A program made the position numbers and the translations under genes. Shown piece by piece: positions 25,171 to 33,795 of a stretch of 64,000 bases of DNA. This stretch comes from Taishania sp. (GTDB lineage Bacteria; Bacteroidota; Bacteroidia; Flavobacteriales_D; Crocinitomicaceae), in the NCBI GenBank assembly GCA_030150045.1, contig JASLGM010000047.1, positions 62,001 to 126,000 of the forward strand. The letters run 5' to 3'. Position 1 is the first letter of the stretch. Every line of letters begins with the position of its first letter. Under the pieces are notes generated by a model, which worked only from the letters and a program-made list of their open reading frames with translations, was not told the origin of the DNA and searched no databases.

Positions 25171-25668
25171 TTAAGAAATAACCTCCACAAATTGTGCTCT
25201 ATTTTGCTCTATATATTTTCTTAGAACTTGAACTTCTCGATCCATTATTTCATAAAACCGATCTTCTAACGGAATAAACATCTTGAATTCGGCATAAATA
25301 CCATCAATTTCTTCAACGTTCTTTTCTCCTGTTAATAATGATTGATTTTGGTCAAAGATGATTTTCACCTCGTCAATAAGTCTTGCTGTTTCAGTCATTC
25401 CTGCTTCATTGAGACTTTCCATAAAATCTTTATTAAGTACGGAATCAGCATATCCATTCAAAATCAATTGTAGAAATCCCCCATCAGCCACTTCGGCAAA
25501 AAGGGCGCTATAAATCAAGGGCAACAATTGTTTGTTTGAGAATGTTTGAATTGCATCTTCGTTCGCTTCTAATATGGGTTGAAAGGCATTTAATACCACG
25601 TCAATATATTCCCAGTCTTCTTGATTATCAATAAATAAATTTTTTGTTACTTTCGGCAATTGGATCAT
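25171..25668 (-). CDS. Hypothetical protein, DUF4375 (DMP19)-like
   Basis: 165 residues, acidic, all-helical in appearance. The segment LPLIYSALFAEVADGGFLQLILNGYADSVLN in parts resembles the DUF4375/DMP19 core, where a Glu, an Asn/Asp-Gly-Gly-Phe and an aromatic-rich helix are conserved (usually VNNGGF; here VADGGF). This would be a diverged member. DMP19 of Neisseria mimics DNA, but that cannot be transferred. It follows the beta-flower gene by 18 nt on the same strand. Confidence 0.6.
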   Translation of the reverse strand: MIQLPKVTKNLFIDNQEDWEYIDVVLNAFQPILEANEDAIQTFSNKQLLPLIYSALFAEVADGGFLQLILNGYADSVLNKDFMESLNEAGMTETARLIDEVKIIFDQNQSLLTGEKNVEEIDGIYAEFKMFIPLEDRFYEIMDREVQVLRKYIEQNRAQFVEVIS

Positions 25669-25686
25669 CGTATAGTTATTAACTGA

Positions 25687-26136
25687 TTAATTTCTTTTGC
25701 CACGCATCAAAAACAAAATCAGTGTTTCATCTGAAAAGGTGTTTTTATAATACGGTTTGTATGGCGCATGTTTCTGGTATGACTTATAGGGTTTATATTG
25801 TTTATAAGCCTTGTACGATTCGTATTTTGTATACACATTTACAGCATCTTTCCGGAAACCAACAATTTTCCCTTCGTGATCGCGGACTATTCCATCTTCG
25901 TACCAACCTAAATGTTCACCATTGAATCCATAGATATGAAAACCTTTATCAGCCGTTGATAAATAAGCAACAGGCAAGCCTTTCCATGTGTAAATGGGTA
26001 AATCACTGTCATTTACATCTATATAAGCAGTAGGTTCCCCTTTGGAATTATATAAGGTAACCTCCTCAGATTGTGCATTTCCTACCAAATGGATAAGCAG
26101 GAATTGGAGAAGCATCAAAACAGTGATTTTTTTCAT
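25687..26136 (-). CDS. 4-fold beta-flower-type secreted protein with KPY-rich tail
   Basis: 149 residues with a signal peptide at 1-21. The mature part has four short repeats built around Y-x-x-x-G-x-x (VTLYNSKGEPTAYID, IYTWKGLPVAYL, HIYGFNGEHLGWYEDG and HEGKIVGF), the pattern of the 4-fold beta-flower fold. A tail follows with six or more K-x-Y units (YKAYKQYKPYKSYQ, APYKPYYK). The function of this family is unknown; the Tyr/Lys-rich tail suggests surface association or a wall-binding role by charge only. It is co-directional with the DUF4375-like gene. Confidence 0.65.
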   Translation of the reverse strand: MKKITVLMLLQFLLIHLVGNAQSEEVTLYNSKGEPTAYIDVNDSDLPIYTWKGLPVAYLSTADKGFHIYGFNGEHLGWYEDGIVRDHEGKIVGFRKDAVNVYTKYESYKAYKQYKPYKSYQKHAPYKPYYKNTFSDETLILFLMRGKRN

Positions 26137-26152
26137 AGATAATCAAATTTTG

Positions 26153-26287
26153 TTATTGTTCTTTTTTTGATTTTAAAATGGCTTTCATCTTTTCCTTTCG
26201 CAAAAACTCTGCCTCGATTTCCTTTTTCTTTTTGGCATCCACTTTTTTCTTATGTGCCAAACGATTTCCCTCATTTCTTCTGCCCAT
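26153..26287 (-). CDS. Very basic small protein, 44 residues
   Basis: An ORF starting MGRRNEGNRLAHKKK and ending LKSKKEQ, with 16 Lys/Arg and 8 acidic residues in one predicted helix. It lies in the 205-bp gap between the beta-flower and the next plus-strand gene. A TACCTTTG -7 element ends 4 nt before the ATG, so the mRNA would be leaderless. The codon use looks normal. It could be a nucleic-acid or ribosome-associated peptide, but that is inferred from charge alone. The same bases are also covered by a spurious upstream extension of the plus-strand gene. Confidence 0.55.
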   Translation of the reverse strand: MGRRNEGNRLAHKKKVDAKKKKEIEAEFLRKEKMKAILKSKKEQ

Positions 26288-26291
26288 AATA

Positions 26292-26299
26292 CAAAGGTA
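26292..26299 (-). promoter_or_regulatory. -7 element before the 44-residue gene
   Basis: Read on the minus strand: TACCTTTG, then 4 nt, then ATG. No TTG at 17-23 nt upstream is visible. Confidence 0.45.
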
Positions 26300-26341
26300 T
26301 CTAAATTAAATAACGTATATTTAGCTGAACAAAATCAGTTT

Positions 26342-26950
26342 ATGAAATACATTACCACCCTACTTCTTACCGCTTGTTTTTTTCCTCTTATTGCACAACA
26401 AGAAAGTTATGTTGAAAAAATAGAAAACAATAGAAAGAAACATGTTTCGGAAATGACCGACCCTACAAAACGAATATTAAATGAGGAAGAGATAGCGAAA
26501 TATATTTCTCACGATTATTTCCCTATTGACAGTACATATCGTTTATTCACAAAAGTTTTACCTGCAGAAAAAGAGATTTTGAAAATGCCAACATCAGCAA
26601 AACGGATTAAAACTTTTGAGGTGATGGGTTGTGTAGCTATTCAGCTACCAGATATGGAAATAGATACTTTATATATACTTCAGGATGTAGAACTTCGAAA
26701 AAAATGGGGTTATGAAAAAGACTACTTTATTCCTTTTAAAGATCAAACTTCAGGTCAAGAAACATACGGTGGTGGCCGCTATTTGGATGTGAAAATTTTT
26801 GGAGATGACGTTGTGATCGATTTCAACAAAGCGTATAATCCTTATTGTGCGTTTTCAGCCCGTTACAACTGTCCAATTCCTCCAAAACGAAACTTTTTAA
26901 AGATTTCTATAGCAGCAGGCGAAAAAACTCCCTTACTTCGTGAGGATTAA
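26342..26950 (+). CDS. Hypothetical secreted protein
   Basis: 202 residues from the ATG at 26342: signal peptide MKYITTLLLTACFFPLIA-Q, then a soluble domain. It contains FEVMGCVAIQLPDMEIDTLYILQDVELRKKWG and, near the end, CAFSARYNCPIPPKRNFLKISIAAGEK, a pattern I recall from Bacteroidota DUF1684-type proteins (YPPCAYT..CPLPP..N.L.I.I.AGE). The DUF1684 call is tentative. The frame is open from 26252, but the extra residues would cover the start of the divergent small ORF and no signal peptide would result. BatA follows after 25 nt. Confidence 0.65.
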   Translation: MKYITTLLLTACFFPLIAQQESYVEKIENNRKKHVSEMTDPTKRILNEEEIAKYISHDYFPIDSTYRLFTKVLPAEKEILKMPTSAKRIKTFEVMGCVAIQLPDMEIDTLYILQDVELRKKWGYEKDYFIPFKDQTSGQETYGGGRYLDVKIFGDDVVIDFNKAYNPYCAFSARYNCPIPPKRNFLKISIAAGEKTPLLRED

Positions 26951-26975
26951 ACGTACAATTTTATAATTTTGGCGC

Positions 26976-29030
26976 ATGCATTTTGTATTCCCTCAATTTC
27001 TCTGGGCATTGTTATTGGTAATTATACCGATCCTTATCCATCTTTTCAATTTTCGGAAGCATAAGCAAGTCTATTTTTCCAGTTTACAGTTCGTTAAATC
27101 GATTGAGACCTCAGACAGAAAACGAAGAAATGTATTACATCTTTTACTTTTATCTTGTAGGATTTTAGCTCTTGTTTTCATTGTATTGGCATTTGCACAA
27201 CCTTATTTCCCAAAAGATAATTCTACTCAAAATGGGGAAAAGATATATGCTATTTATGTGGACAACTCCTACTCCATGTCTCTCAATGGTATTTCAGGCC
27301 ATTTATTAAATGAAGCCAAGGAAAATGCACGTCAATTAATTCTACAGTTACCTGCTGACGCTAAAATCATATTATCTTCCAATCGTTTTAGTGGAGAAGA
27401 AGGGAACGTTTCGAATAAACAAGAAGCACTTTCCCGTTTAGATTACCTTACCTTTACGCCTCTATCTAAGACAAAGGAGGAAATCATTACTTGGCAAAAG
27501 TTACAAGCTTTCATTTCTCATCCAAATGCACAATTACATCATTACCTCCTATCCGATTTTCAAAAGAAAGACAGTCGTTTAGAGAAAATTAGTTCTGATA
27601 GTGTTCATTACTATTACCCATTATTATTTGTTGCTCAGGAAAAGAAAAACTTAACGGTTGACACCGTATATTTTGAATCACCGATTCACCAACAAGGCGT
27701 AACCACTACATTAGTATTTGGTGTAAGAAACTACTCAAATTCTGCTGTAAAAGATGTAGAACTCTCCATGGAAGTTGGAGCAATTAAGCGTAACTTAACG
27801 ATTGATATACCTGCTAATTCACGGAAGGAAGAACGTATTTCCTATGTTGACTTTAGTCCTGGTTGGGTTAAAGGAGTTATTTCAGTAAAAGACCAACCTT
27901 TCGAAAATGATAACGACCTCTATTTTTCATACGAAATAAAAGAGGAAATAAAAATCGCACTTTTTTCTTCTCCAGATGCCTACAAAGAAATTCCTTCTTT
28001 ATTTGCGCTTGATAAACATTACTCAGTAAAATCTCACTCTATAAACTCCATCAATAACGAAATGGTATTGGATAATGATTTGATTATATTAAATGGGATT
28101 CACACCTTTTCATCAGACGTAATAAAAGATATTTCTTTGTTTTCGAATCAAGGTGGAAGTGTTTTTATTATCCCATCCTTACAAAGTGATTTTACAAGTT
28201 ATAATACACTTCTTTCCTCCTTACAAATGCCTTCCTTTCATTCACTTCAAAAAGAAAAATATAAAATAACACAGATTTCACAAAAAGATCCATTCTTTAA
28301 AGGCGTTTTCACTTCTAATACTCAAGATGTTCATTTACCAGGAGTAAACTCTTACTTTAAAATCAATGGCTATTCTAAATCCACAGCACTTCCGTTGATT
28401 ACCCTACAAAACCAAGCACCTTTATTTTTAAGACACAGTACAAAACCGACTTATCTTATCAATACAGCAATTGAAGGTACAGAAAACCCATTAGCTAAAG
28501 ATGCTTTATTCCCTATTTTGTTGTTACGCATAGCAGAGCAAGCAAGTCAAAGCTCCTATTTGTATACTACGATAGGAGCATCTGGATTCGCTCCCATTCA
28601 AGCAACAATAAATTCTACTAAATCCTTAATTCTTCAAAAAGAAGACATTCAATTTATTCCTCAACGCATAGAAAAAGACCGCTCATTTTACTTGAATTTG
28701 TCTGATGAAACAGCAATTCAACAACTCACTTCAGGAATTTATCAACTGAAACAAGATAACAAAGATTTAGATGTTTTTGCATTGAATCTTGACAGAAGTG
28801 AATCTGACATTGCGGCTTTTTCATTAAATGAAATCACAACCATATTTAAAGATAAAGGAATAAAAAACATTAGTGGATTTACCATTGACTCTTCTTCTAG
28901 TAAAATACATATTCCAGTCCTTGCTGAAAAATCATGGTGGAGAATTTGTCTTTTATTAAGTTTAGTTTTTATACTTTGTGAAATTGCATTAATCGTGTTC
29001 ACCAAAAGAATACGCAGAAAAGAAAAATAG
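26976..29030 (+). CDS. BatA-domain membrane protein with VWA-like domain
   Basis: 684 residues. The N-terminal aerotolerance-regulator region (FVFPQFLWALLLVIIPILIHLFNFRKHKQVYFSS in parts, two membrane helices to residue about 75) is followed by a von Willebrand A-like domain with the MIDAS DNSYS motif (about 91-95), a large beta-rich middle and a final membrane helix (about 655-675) with a basic tail. Members of this kind are conserved next to pyrC-like genes in Bacteroidota but have no proven activity. It is followed after 4 nt by the dihydroorotase homologue, so the two are likely co-translated. Confidence 0.9.
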   Translation: MHFVFPQFLWALLLVIIPILIHLFNFRKHKQVYFSSLQFVKSIETSDRKRRNVLHLLLLSCRILALVFIVLAFAQPYFPKDNSTQNGEKIYAIYVDNSYSMSLNGISGHLLNEAKENARQLILQLPADAKIILSSNRFSGEEGNVSNKQEALSRLDYLTFTPLSKTKEEIITWQKLQAFISHPNAQLHHYLLSDFQKKDSRLEKISSDSVHYYYPLLFVAQEKKNLTVDTVYFESPIHQQGVTTTLVFGVRNYSNSAVKDVELSMEVGAIKRNLTIDIPANSRKEERISYVDFSPGWVKGVISVKDQPFENDNDLYFSYEIKEEIKIALFSSPDAYKEIPSLFALDKHYSVKSHSINSINNEMVLDNDLIILNGIHTFSSDVIKDISLFSNQGGSVFIIPSLQSDFTSYNTLLSSLQMPSFHSLQKEKYKITQISQKDPFFKGVFTSNTQDVHLPGVNSYFKINGYSKSTALPLITLQNQAPLFLRHSTKPTYLINTAIEGTENPLAKDALFPILLLRIAEQASQSSYLYTTIGASGFAPIQATINSTKSLILQKEDIQFIPQRIEKDRSFYLNLSDETAIQQLTSGIYQLKQDNKDLDVFALNLDRSESDIAAFSLNEITTIFKDKGIKNISGFTIDSSSSKIHIPVLAEKSWWRICLLLSLVFILCEIALIVFTKRIRRKEK

Positions 29031-29034
29031 AATT

Positions 29035-30291
29035 ATGAAATTACTTATCAAAAATGCCATTGTAAACGACCCTAGTTCATCACACCATCAACAAAAAGTT
29101 GATATACTGATTGAAAATGGAGTTATTACTGAAATAGGAAATTCGCTTTCAACAACAGATGCTAAAATCATTGAAAGTGATTACTTACAAGTTTCCAAAG
29201 GCTGGATTGACGTAAAAACGACACTTGGTGATCCAGGGTTTGAACATAAGGAGACCGTTTCGTCTGCGTTGAATACTGCTGCAATTGGAGGATATACACA
29301 TATTGCAGTATTACCTAATACTAATCCAGTTGTTGATGGTAAAACCATTGTTCAATATTTGACAAACAAAGCAGCGGGACATGTATGTTCTTTGCATCCT
29401 ATTGGAGCGATTACAGAAGGAATGAAAGGAGAATCATTAGCTGAAATGTACGATATGTATCAAAGTGGAGTACGTTTATTTTCTGATGACAACCATCCAG
29501 TCTCATCAGGAATTATGTACCGTGCATTATTGTATGCTAAAAACTTTGGTGGAAAAGTAATCGGTTTCCCTCGTGATTTTTCTATGGCTGGAACAGGTAT
29601 TGTGAACGAAGGTGTGGCTTCGACGCGTACAGGATTAAAGGCTGATGCTGCCATTGCTGAAATCATTCAATTAGAACGAAATTTAAGACTTTTAGAATAT
29701 ACTGGTGGCCAACTACACATCACTGGATTATCACATAAAGAAAGTGTGCAATTGATCCGTGAAGCAAAAGTTAAAGGTCTTGCTGTAACTTGTGACGTAC
29801 ATTTAGCTAATTTAGTCTACAATGAAAAAGAAGTCTTAGATTTCTCCGCTCATTATAAATACCTTCCTGTACTTCGATCTGAAGCCGATAGAAGAGCGTT
29901 ATGGGCCGGTATTATTGATGGTACAATTGATTGTATTGCGAGTGATCACCGTCCAAATGACACGGAAGAAACAGAAGTTGAATTTGACCACGCTGCATTT
30001 GGTAGCATCCAATTACAAACGTTATTTAGTAAACTTAGATCATGTGAAGAGTTTGATTTGAATGCCGTGTTATTGGCAATAACGTCAAATGCGGAAAACT
30101 TACTTTCCATTCCAAGAAAAGGTATTGAAATCGGTACACAAGCTGATTTAACCTTGTTCGATCAAGAAACAGAATGGGAGTTCAACATTCAAAATAATAC
30201 ATCTTTATCAAAAAACACAGCTGATTTCAACAAAAAAATGAAAGGGAAAGTTGTTGGTGTCATTAACAATGCTACATTTGAATTGTATTAA
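29035..30291 (+). CDS. Dihydroorotase homologue lacking the HxH metal motif
   Basis: 418 residues of the amidohydrolase superfamily, type I dihydroorotase-like (beta sandwich 1-55, TIM barrel from about 56). The usual D-x-H-x-H after the first strand is D59-V-K-T-T: both metal-binding histidines are gone. The later SDHRPN replaces the common TDHAPH. Conserved elsewhere are AVLPNTNPV, LYAKNFGGKV-type pieces and LHITGLSHKESV. This resembles the non-catalytic PyrC' proteins that form complexes with aspartate transcarbamoylase, so it may be structural or have another substrate. It sits in an operon with BatA and a methyltransferase. Confidence 0.85.
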   Translation: MKLLIKNAIVNDPSSSHHQQKVDILIENGVITEIGNSLSTTDAKIIESDYLQVSKGWIDVKTTLGDPGFEHKETVSSALNTAAIGGYTHIAVLPNTNPVVDGKTIVQYLTNKAAGHVCSLHPIGAITEGMKGESLAEMYDMYQSGVRLFSDDNHPVSSGIMYRALLYAKNFGGKVIGFPRDFSMAGTGIVNEGVASTRTGLKADAAIAEIIQLERNLRLLEYTGGQLHITGLSHKESVQLIREAKVKGLAVTCDVHLANLVYNEKEVLDFSAHYKYLPVLRSEADRRALWAGIIDGTIDCIASDHRPNDTEETEVEFDHAAFGSIQLQTLFSKLRSCEEFDLNAVLLAITSNAENLLSIPRKGIEIGTQADLTLFDQETEWEFNIQNNTSLSKNTADFNKKMKGKVVGVINNATFELY

Positions 30292-30296
30292 TCCTT

Positions 30297-30857
30297 ATGG
30301 CAAAGAAGACAAAGTTTGGAATACAATTCCTAAAAGACTATAAAATGATTGGCTCGGTAACACCGAGCTCTCGTTTTTTGACGCACAAAATCCTGAAATC
30401 TATCGCTTTCAATCGTGTTAAAACAATCGTTGAATTTGGGCCAGGAACTGGTGTCTTTACGAAAGAGATCCTATCCCGTATGGCTGCCGATGCACGATTA
30501 ATCAGTATTGAATTAAATACAGAACTCTATCAATCCCTTTCTTCGCAATTTAATGACCCCAGACTACGATTGATTCATGGTTCAGCAACTGATTTACAAC
30601 AGTTCCTGTCCAATGAAGGGATCAAAGATGTTGATGTCATTATTTCGTCCTTGCCTTTATCCGTCTTTCCAAAGTCTTTAAAAAACGAAGTTATTCAAAC
30701 GGCATATGATTGCTTAAAAAATAAAGGGAAATTTTTACAATTTCAATATTCGTTAAATGCTAAGAATATTTTATCTACTGTTTTTGATAAGGTAAATATC
30801 GATTTCACCCTATTGAATGTACCACCTGCTTTTATTTACTTATGTAAGAAAGATTGA
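30297..30857 (+). CDS. Class I SAM methyltransferase, phospholipid N-methyltransferase-like
   Basis: 186 residues. The SAM-binding motif I is VEFGPGTGVFTKEIL (about 44-58), with the acidic SIELN loop and a motif IV-like ISSLPLSVFP. The N-terminus (MIGSVTPSSRFLTHKIL) and the SSLPL motif match bacterial phosphatidylethanolamine N-methyltransferases of the PmtA (Rhodobacter) type and rRNA adenine dimethylases, of which the PmtA group fits better by length. It starts 5 nt after the dihydroorotase-like gene. If a phospholipid methyltransferase, it would make mono- or dimethyl-PE at the inner membrane. Confidence 0.78.
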   Translation: MAKKTKFGIQFLKDYKMIGSVTPSSRFLTHKILKSIAFNRVKTIVEFGPGTGVFTKEILSRMAADARLISIELNTELYQSLSSQFNDPRLRLIHGSATDLQQFLSNEGIKDVDVIISSLPLSVFPKSLKNEVIQTAYDCLKNKGKFLQFQYSLNAKNILSTVFDKVNIDFTLLNVPPAFIYLCKKD

Positions 30858-30862
30858 TTAAT

Positions 30863-31339
30863 CTAATATATTTTCGTTTTTTTTAAAGTCCCTTTCTTAT
30901 ATTTCTCGTAACAGGCAACTTTCTGTCGGGTAGAATAATACACCCATAACCCATGCTTTTCCCCATGTTTCCAATATCCTTTGTATAGTAAAGGGTGTTT
31001 TATTACTCTTGCTCCAAATGTTTTCTTTCTCCAATCAGCTGCGTGTGGTTTAAATGGTTTCCCCCAGAAATTGAGTAAATAGATAGAGTCTTCATAACGA
31101 AATGCTTTCTCAACACCATTTTGCTTACCTGCCTTCCACTCCGTTTCTAAACATTTCTGTTTCGTCTTTCCCTTTTCATTTTCAAAATAACATACTAATC
31201 TAATTGGGTAGAGTCTTTCTAACTCACCAAAAAGTTTCTTTCTAAAATAATAGGTTGTATCACAAGAAGAACAAATTACTTCTTGTCCAAAGGAATATCC
31301 ACAAATTAAAAGTAAAAAAGGTAGTAATCTAACGCTCAT
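30863..31339 (-). CDS. Hypothetical secreted protein with MORN-like repeat
   Basis: 158 residues with a signal peptide at 1-18 (ICGYSFGQ). The N-terminus of the mature protein has an EVICSSCDTTYYFRKKLFG segment; the C-terminal third has a GYWKHGEKHGLWVYY MORN-like unit and a repeated basic Tyr-rich tail. MORN-type units are common in Bacteroidota 'toxin-antitoxin YwqK-like' proteins, without known enzymatic activity. It converges with the phospholipid methyltransferase gene with a 5-nt gap. Confidence 0.65.
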   Translation of the reverse strand: MSVRLLPFLLLICGYSFGQEVICSSCDTTYYFRKKLFGELERLYPIRLVCYFENEKGKTKQKCLETEWKAGKQNGVEKAFRYEDSIYLLNFWGKPFKPHAADWRKKTFGARVIKHPLLYKGYWKHGEKHGLWVYYSTRQKVACYEKYKKGTLKKTKIY

Positions 31340-31365
31340 AAAAGGTATTATTTATAGTGGGGAGA

Positions 31366-33795
31366 TTAAAAATCTCCGCCACCCTCATTATCGTGTTTTG
31401 GTAGTTCTTTTTTCGAGACTTCAAATTTTCCGAACTTATAAGTAAGTGTCAAATAAACACGTCTCGTTTGAAAATCAAAATTCGAATATTGGTACAACAT
31501 AGGTTGATCAACAATCATTTTAAAACCTTTCGTATTAAATACGTCTGCGAGTTTTAAAGAAACGATTAGGTTTCTATTTAAAAAAGATTTAGAAACACTC
31601 ACATCAACGAATTTCCATGGGTAAACTACACCTTGAGCTGTTGTTCTGGGTGCCGAGTAACTTGCATTTATTTGAACAGTTGCTGTTTTCTTCCAGAAAT
31701 CCACAGCTGTTGAATACTTCACTCCCCAGTTAAAACCTTTATTATTATAGTTACTATTTACATCCTCCTTGTTTGTAAATTGGATATAAGACCCATCAAA
31801 TGACAAGGTATTTCTCCACCAAGAAACAGGTCTAACTTGCAACACCAATTCCAATCCTGCGACTTGACTTTTAGCGACATTATCCATAGTAACCGCCGCT
31901 GTGTTTTCAGAAATAAATCGTTTTACACGCGTGATTGCATTTTTTGTTTGACGGAAATATCCATTGGCTGTAAATGTAAATTTCTTTATCGTTTGCGTAT
32001 ATCCTAAATCAAATGAATTGATATACTCAGGATTCAAATCTGGATTTCCAGTTCTTAAGTTATATGGATCGGCATAATTCGTAAACGGATTCAAATCCCT
32101 TGAATTTGGTCTATTAACTCTTCGTGAATAACTCAAGCTGATTTCATTTTTCTTTCCTAAATCATATCTAAGATGAGCCGAAGGATATAAATTGAAATAC
32201 TCTTTCTTAAATGACTTTTGCTCTGAATGCAAGGTTGGGGATTGCAGGGCATACTCACCTCGAAACCCTACTTGATATTTAAATCTATTTAACTCTTGTC
32301 CTGCAGTGGCATAGATACTGTGAACTTGTTCTTGGTAAGAGTAATCGTACAAAGCAAAAGGATCTTGTACATAAACATTACTAGGATAATCAAAGCGTTC
32401 TGAATTTCCTTTCAGATTTTCATTCTTAATAATCGTTTTCACACCTATTTCATATCTAAGTTTATGGTCAGGTAACAAATGTTCAAAATCTACTTGTCCT
32501 ATAAAACTGTTGTTATTTGCATTTGAGAACTGACGAGATAATGCAGGATTCCAAGCATTGTAAATTTGATTGTATAATAAAGTGTCCTGAGCAAAATTAC
32601 CATCTTCTTTATCATTATAAAATGACTGAGTGAATGAAGTCATAATCTTTTGATTCTCATTTTTCAGAATGTGTGAGGAGTTCAAATTAATATCTAACCC
32701 TTTTCTAGTATTCGGTTCGTGTGATTCTCTTTCCCAAACCCCAACTATCCCTTGATTCTCGAAATAATTGTTACTTTGCACCCCGCCTCTATTTCGATAG
32801 GTATACTGTCCATTTGTTGAAAAACCAATTGTATTGTTGTTGTTAATATAATGGTCAAAACCAACTCGCGCTACATGACTTCTTTTAAAATCTGTACCAA
32901 TTCTATTTTGTTCCAATAAAAAGGTATCTTGATTTTGCCAACGCTTGATCTCACTTTTATTATTTCTATACCCTTCCATATAGTCAAAACCATAAGAAGC
33001 ATAAACATTCCACTTTTCATTTCTAAAACTTAGCGCAGCATTTAACTTATGGTCTTGTCCAGGTAATCCTCCCGTAGCAGAAACTTGACCATTTACCCCT
33101 CTCATCTTATTTTTTTTCAAAATTATATTGATGATTCCCGAGGTTCCATCTGGATCATATTTAGCCGATGGATTTGTCACCACTTCAATACGTTCAATTT
33201 GACTAGCAGGTATTCCACTTAGCAAATTCCCTCCCGATCCAGTCATCGAACTAGGTTGTCCATTAATAAGAATGGTAACTGCACCATCTCCACGCATTGT
33301 AATTCGACCTTCTTCATCTAATGTAACAGAAGGAATGTTACTTAAAACTTCATCTGCGCCAGCTCCACGTGCAGCAACATCTTGATCAACATTATAAACT
33401 TTTTTATCAATTCCAGCTTTAAGAATATCTAAGTTTGCAGTTACAACTACATTTTCTAATTCTTCTGCTTTGATTTCAGTTAAAAATATTTTCCCTAACT
33501 GTAAGGACGGTTGACCAATTACTTTTACATCTGAAATAAAAATCAAATCGTATCCGGAGTAGGAAACCCTGGCAAGGTAACTTCCTTTAGGTGTATCATC
33601 TAAAGTAAACCTTCCACTTTCATCGGTTGTTGTTCCAGTAACCAAAGAGGAATCCTTTGGATTTAACAACCTAATTTGAGCATATTCAATTGGTAATTGT
33701 GTTTTTTCGTCGCGAACTTCTCCTGAAATAATGGTTTGTGTAAATGCTGTTTGGAAAACAAACATTAGTGCTGTTATACTAAGTAATCGTGTCAT
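31366..33795 (-). CDS. TonB-dependent receptor-like outer membrane protein
   Basis: 809 residues. A signal peptide (1-19) is followed by a carboxypeptidase-regulatory-like beta-sandwich (about 20-105: SGEVRDEKTQLPIEYAQI, TTDESGRFTLDDTPKGSYLARV in shorter pieces), a plug domain (about 115-220, LSNIPSVTLDEEGRITMRGDG and IEVVTNPSAKYDPDG) and a large outer-membrane barrel ending in LTYKFGKF plus a short polar tail. It belongs to the outer-membrane beta-barrel receptor family (OMP_b-brl_3). Substrate is unknown. It overlaps the upstream marR by 4 nt (minus strand), so the two are translationally coupled. A charged tail rich in His, Glu and Gly ends the protein. Confidence 0.9.
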   Translation of the reverse strand: MTRLLSITALMFVFQTAFTQTIISGEVRDEKTQLPIEYAQIRLLNPKDSSLVTGTTTDESGRFTLDDTPKGSYLARVSYSGYDLIFISDVKVIGQPSLQLGKIFLTEIKAEELENVVVTANLDILKAGIDKKVYNVDQDVAARGAGADEVLSNIPSVTLDEEGRITMRGDGAVTILINGQPSSMTGSGGNLLSGIPASQIERIEVVTNPSAKYDPDGTSGIINIILKKNKMRGVNGQVSATGGLPGQDHKLNAALSFRNEKWNVYASYGFDYMEGYRNNKSEIKRWQNQDTFLLEQNRIGTDFKRSHVARVGFDHYINNNNTIGFSTNGQYTYRNRGGVQSNNYFENQGIVGVWERESHEPNTRKGLDINLNSSHILKNENQKIMTSFTQSFYNDKEDGNFAQDTLLYNQIYNAWNPALSRQFSNANNNSFIGQVDFEHLLPDHKLRYEIGVKTIIKNENLKGNSERFDYPSNVYVQDPFALYDYSYQEQVHSIYATAGQELNRFKYQVGFRGEYALQSPTLHSEQKSFKKEYFNLYPSAHLRYDLGKKNEISLSYSRRVNRPNSRDLNPFTNYADPYNLRTGNPDLNPEYINSFDLGYTQTIKKFTFTANGYFRQTKNAITRVKRFISENTAAVTMDNVAKSQVAGLELVLQVRPVSWWRNTLSFDGSYIQFTNKEDVNSNYNNKGFNWGVKYSTAVDFWKKTATVQINASYSAPRTTAQGVVYPWKFVDVSVSKSFLNRNLIVSLKLADVFNTKGFKMIVDQPMLYQYSNFDFQTRRVYLTLTYKFGKFEVSKKELPKHDNEGGGDF

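Noticed and set aside
26252..26341. Upstream extension of the secreted protein gene at 26342
   Set aside because: It removes the signal peptide from the N-terminus and overlaps the small minus-strand gene and its promoter.
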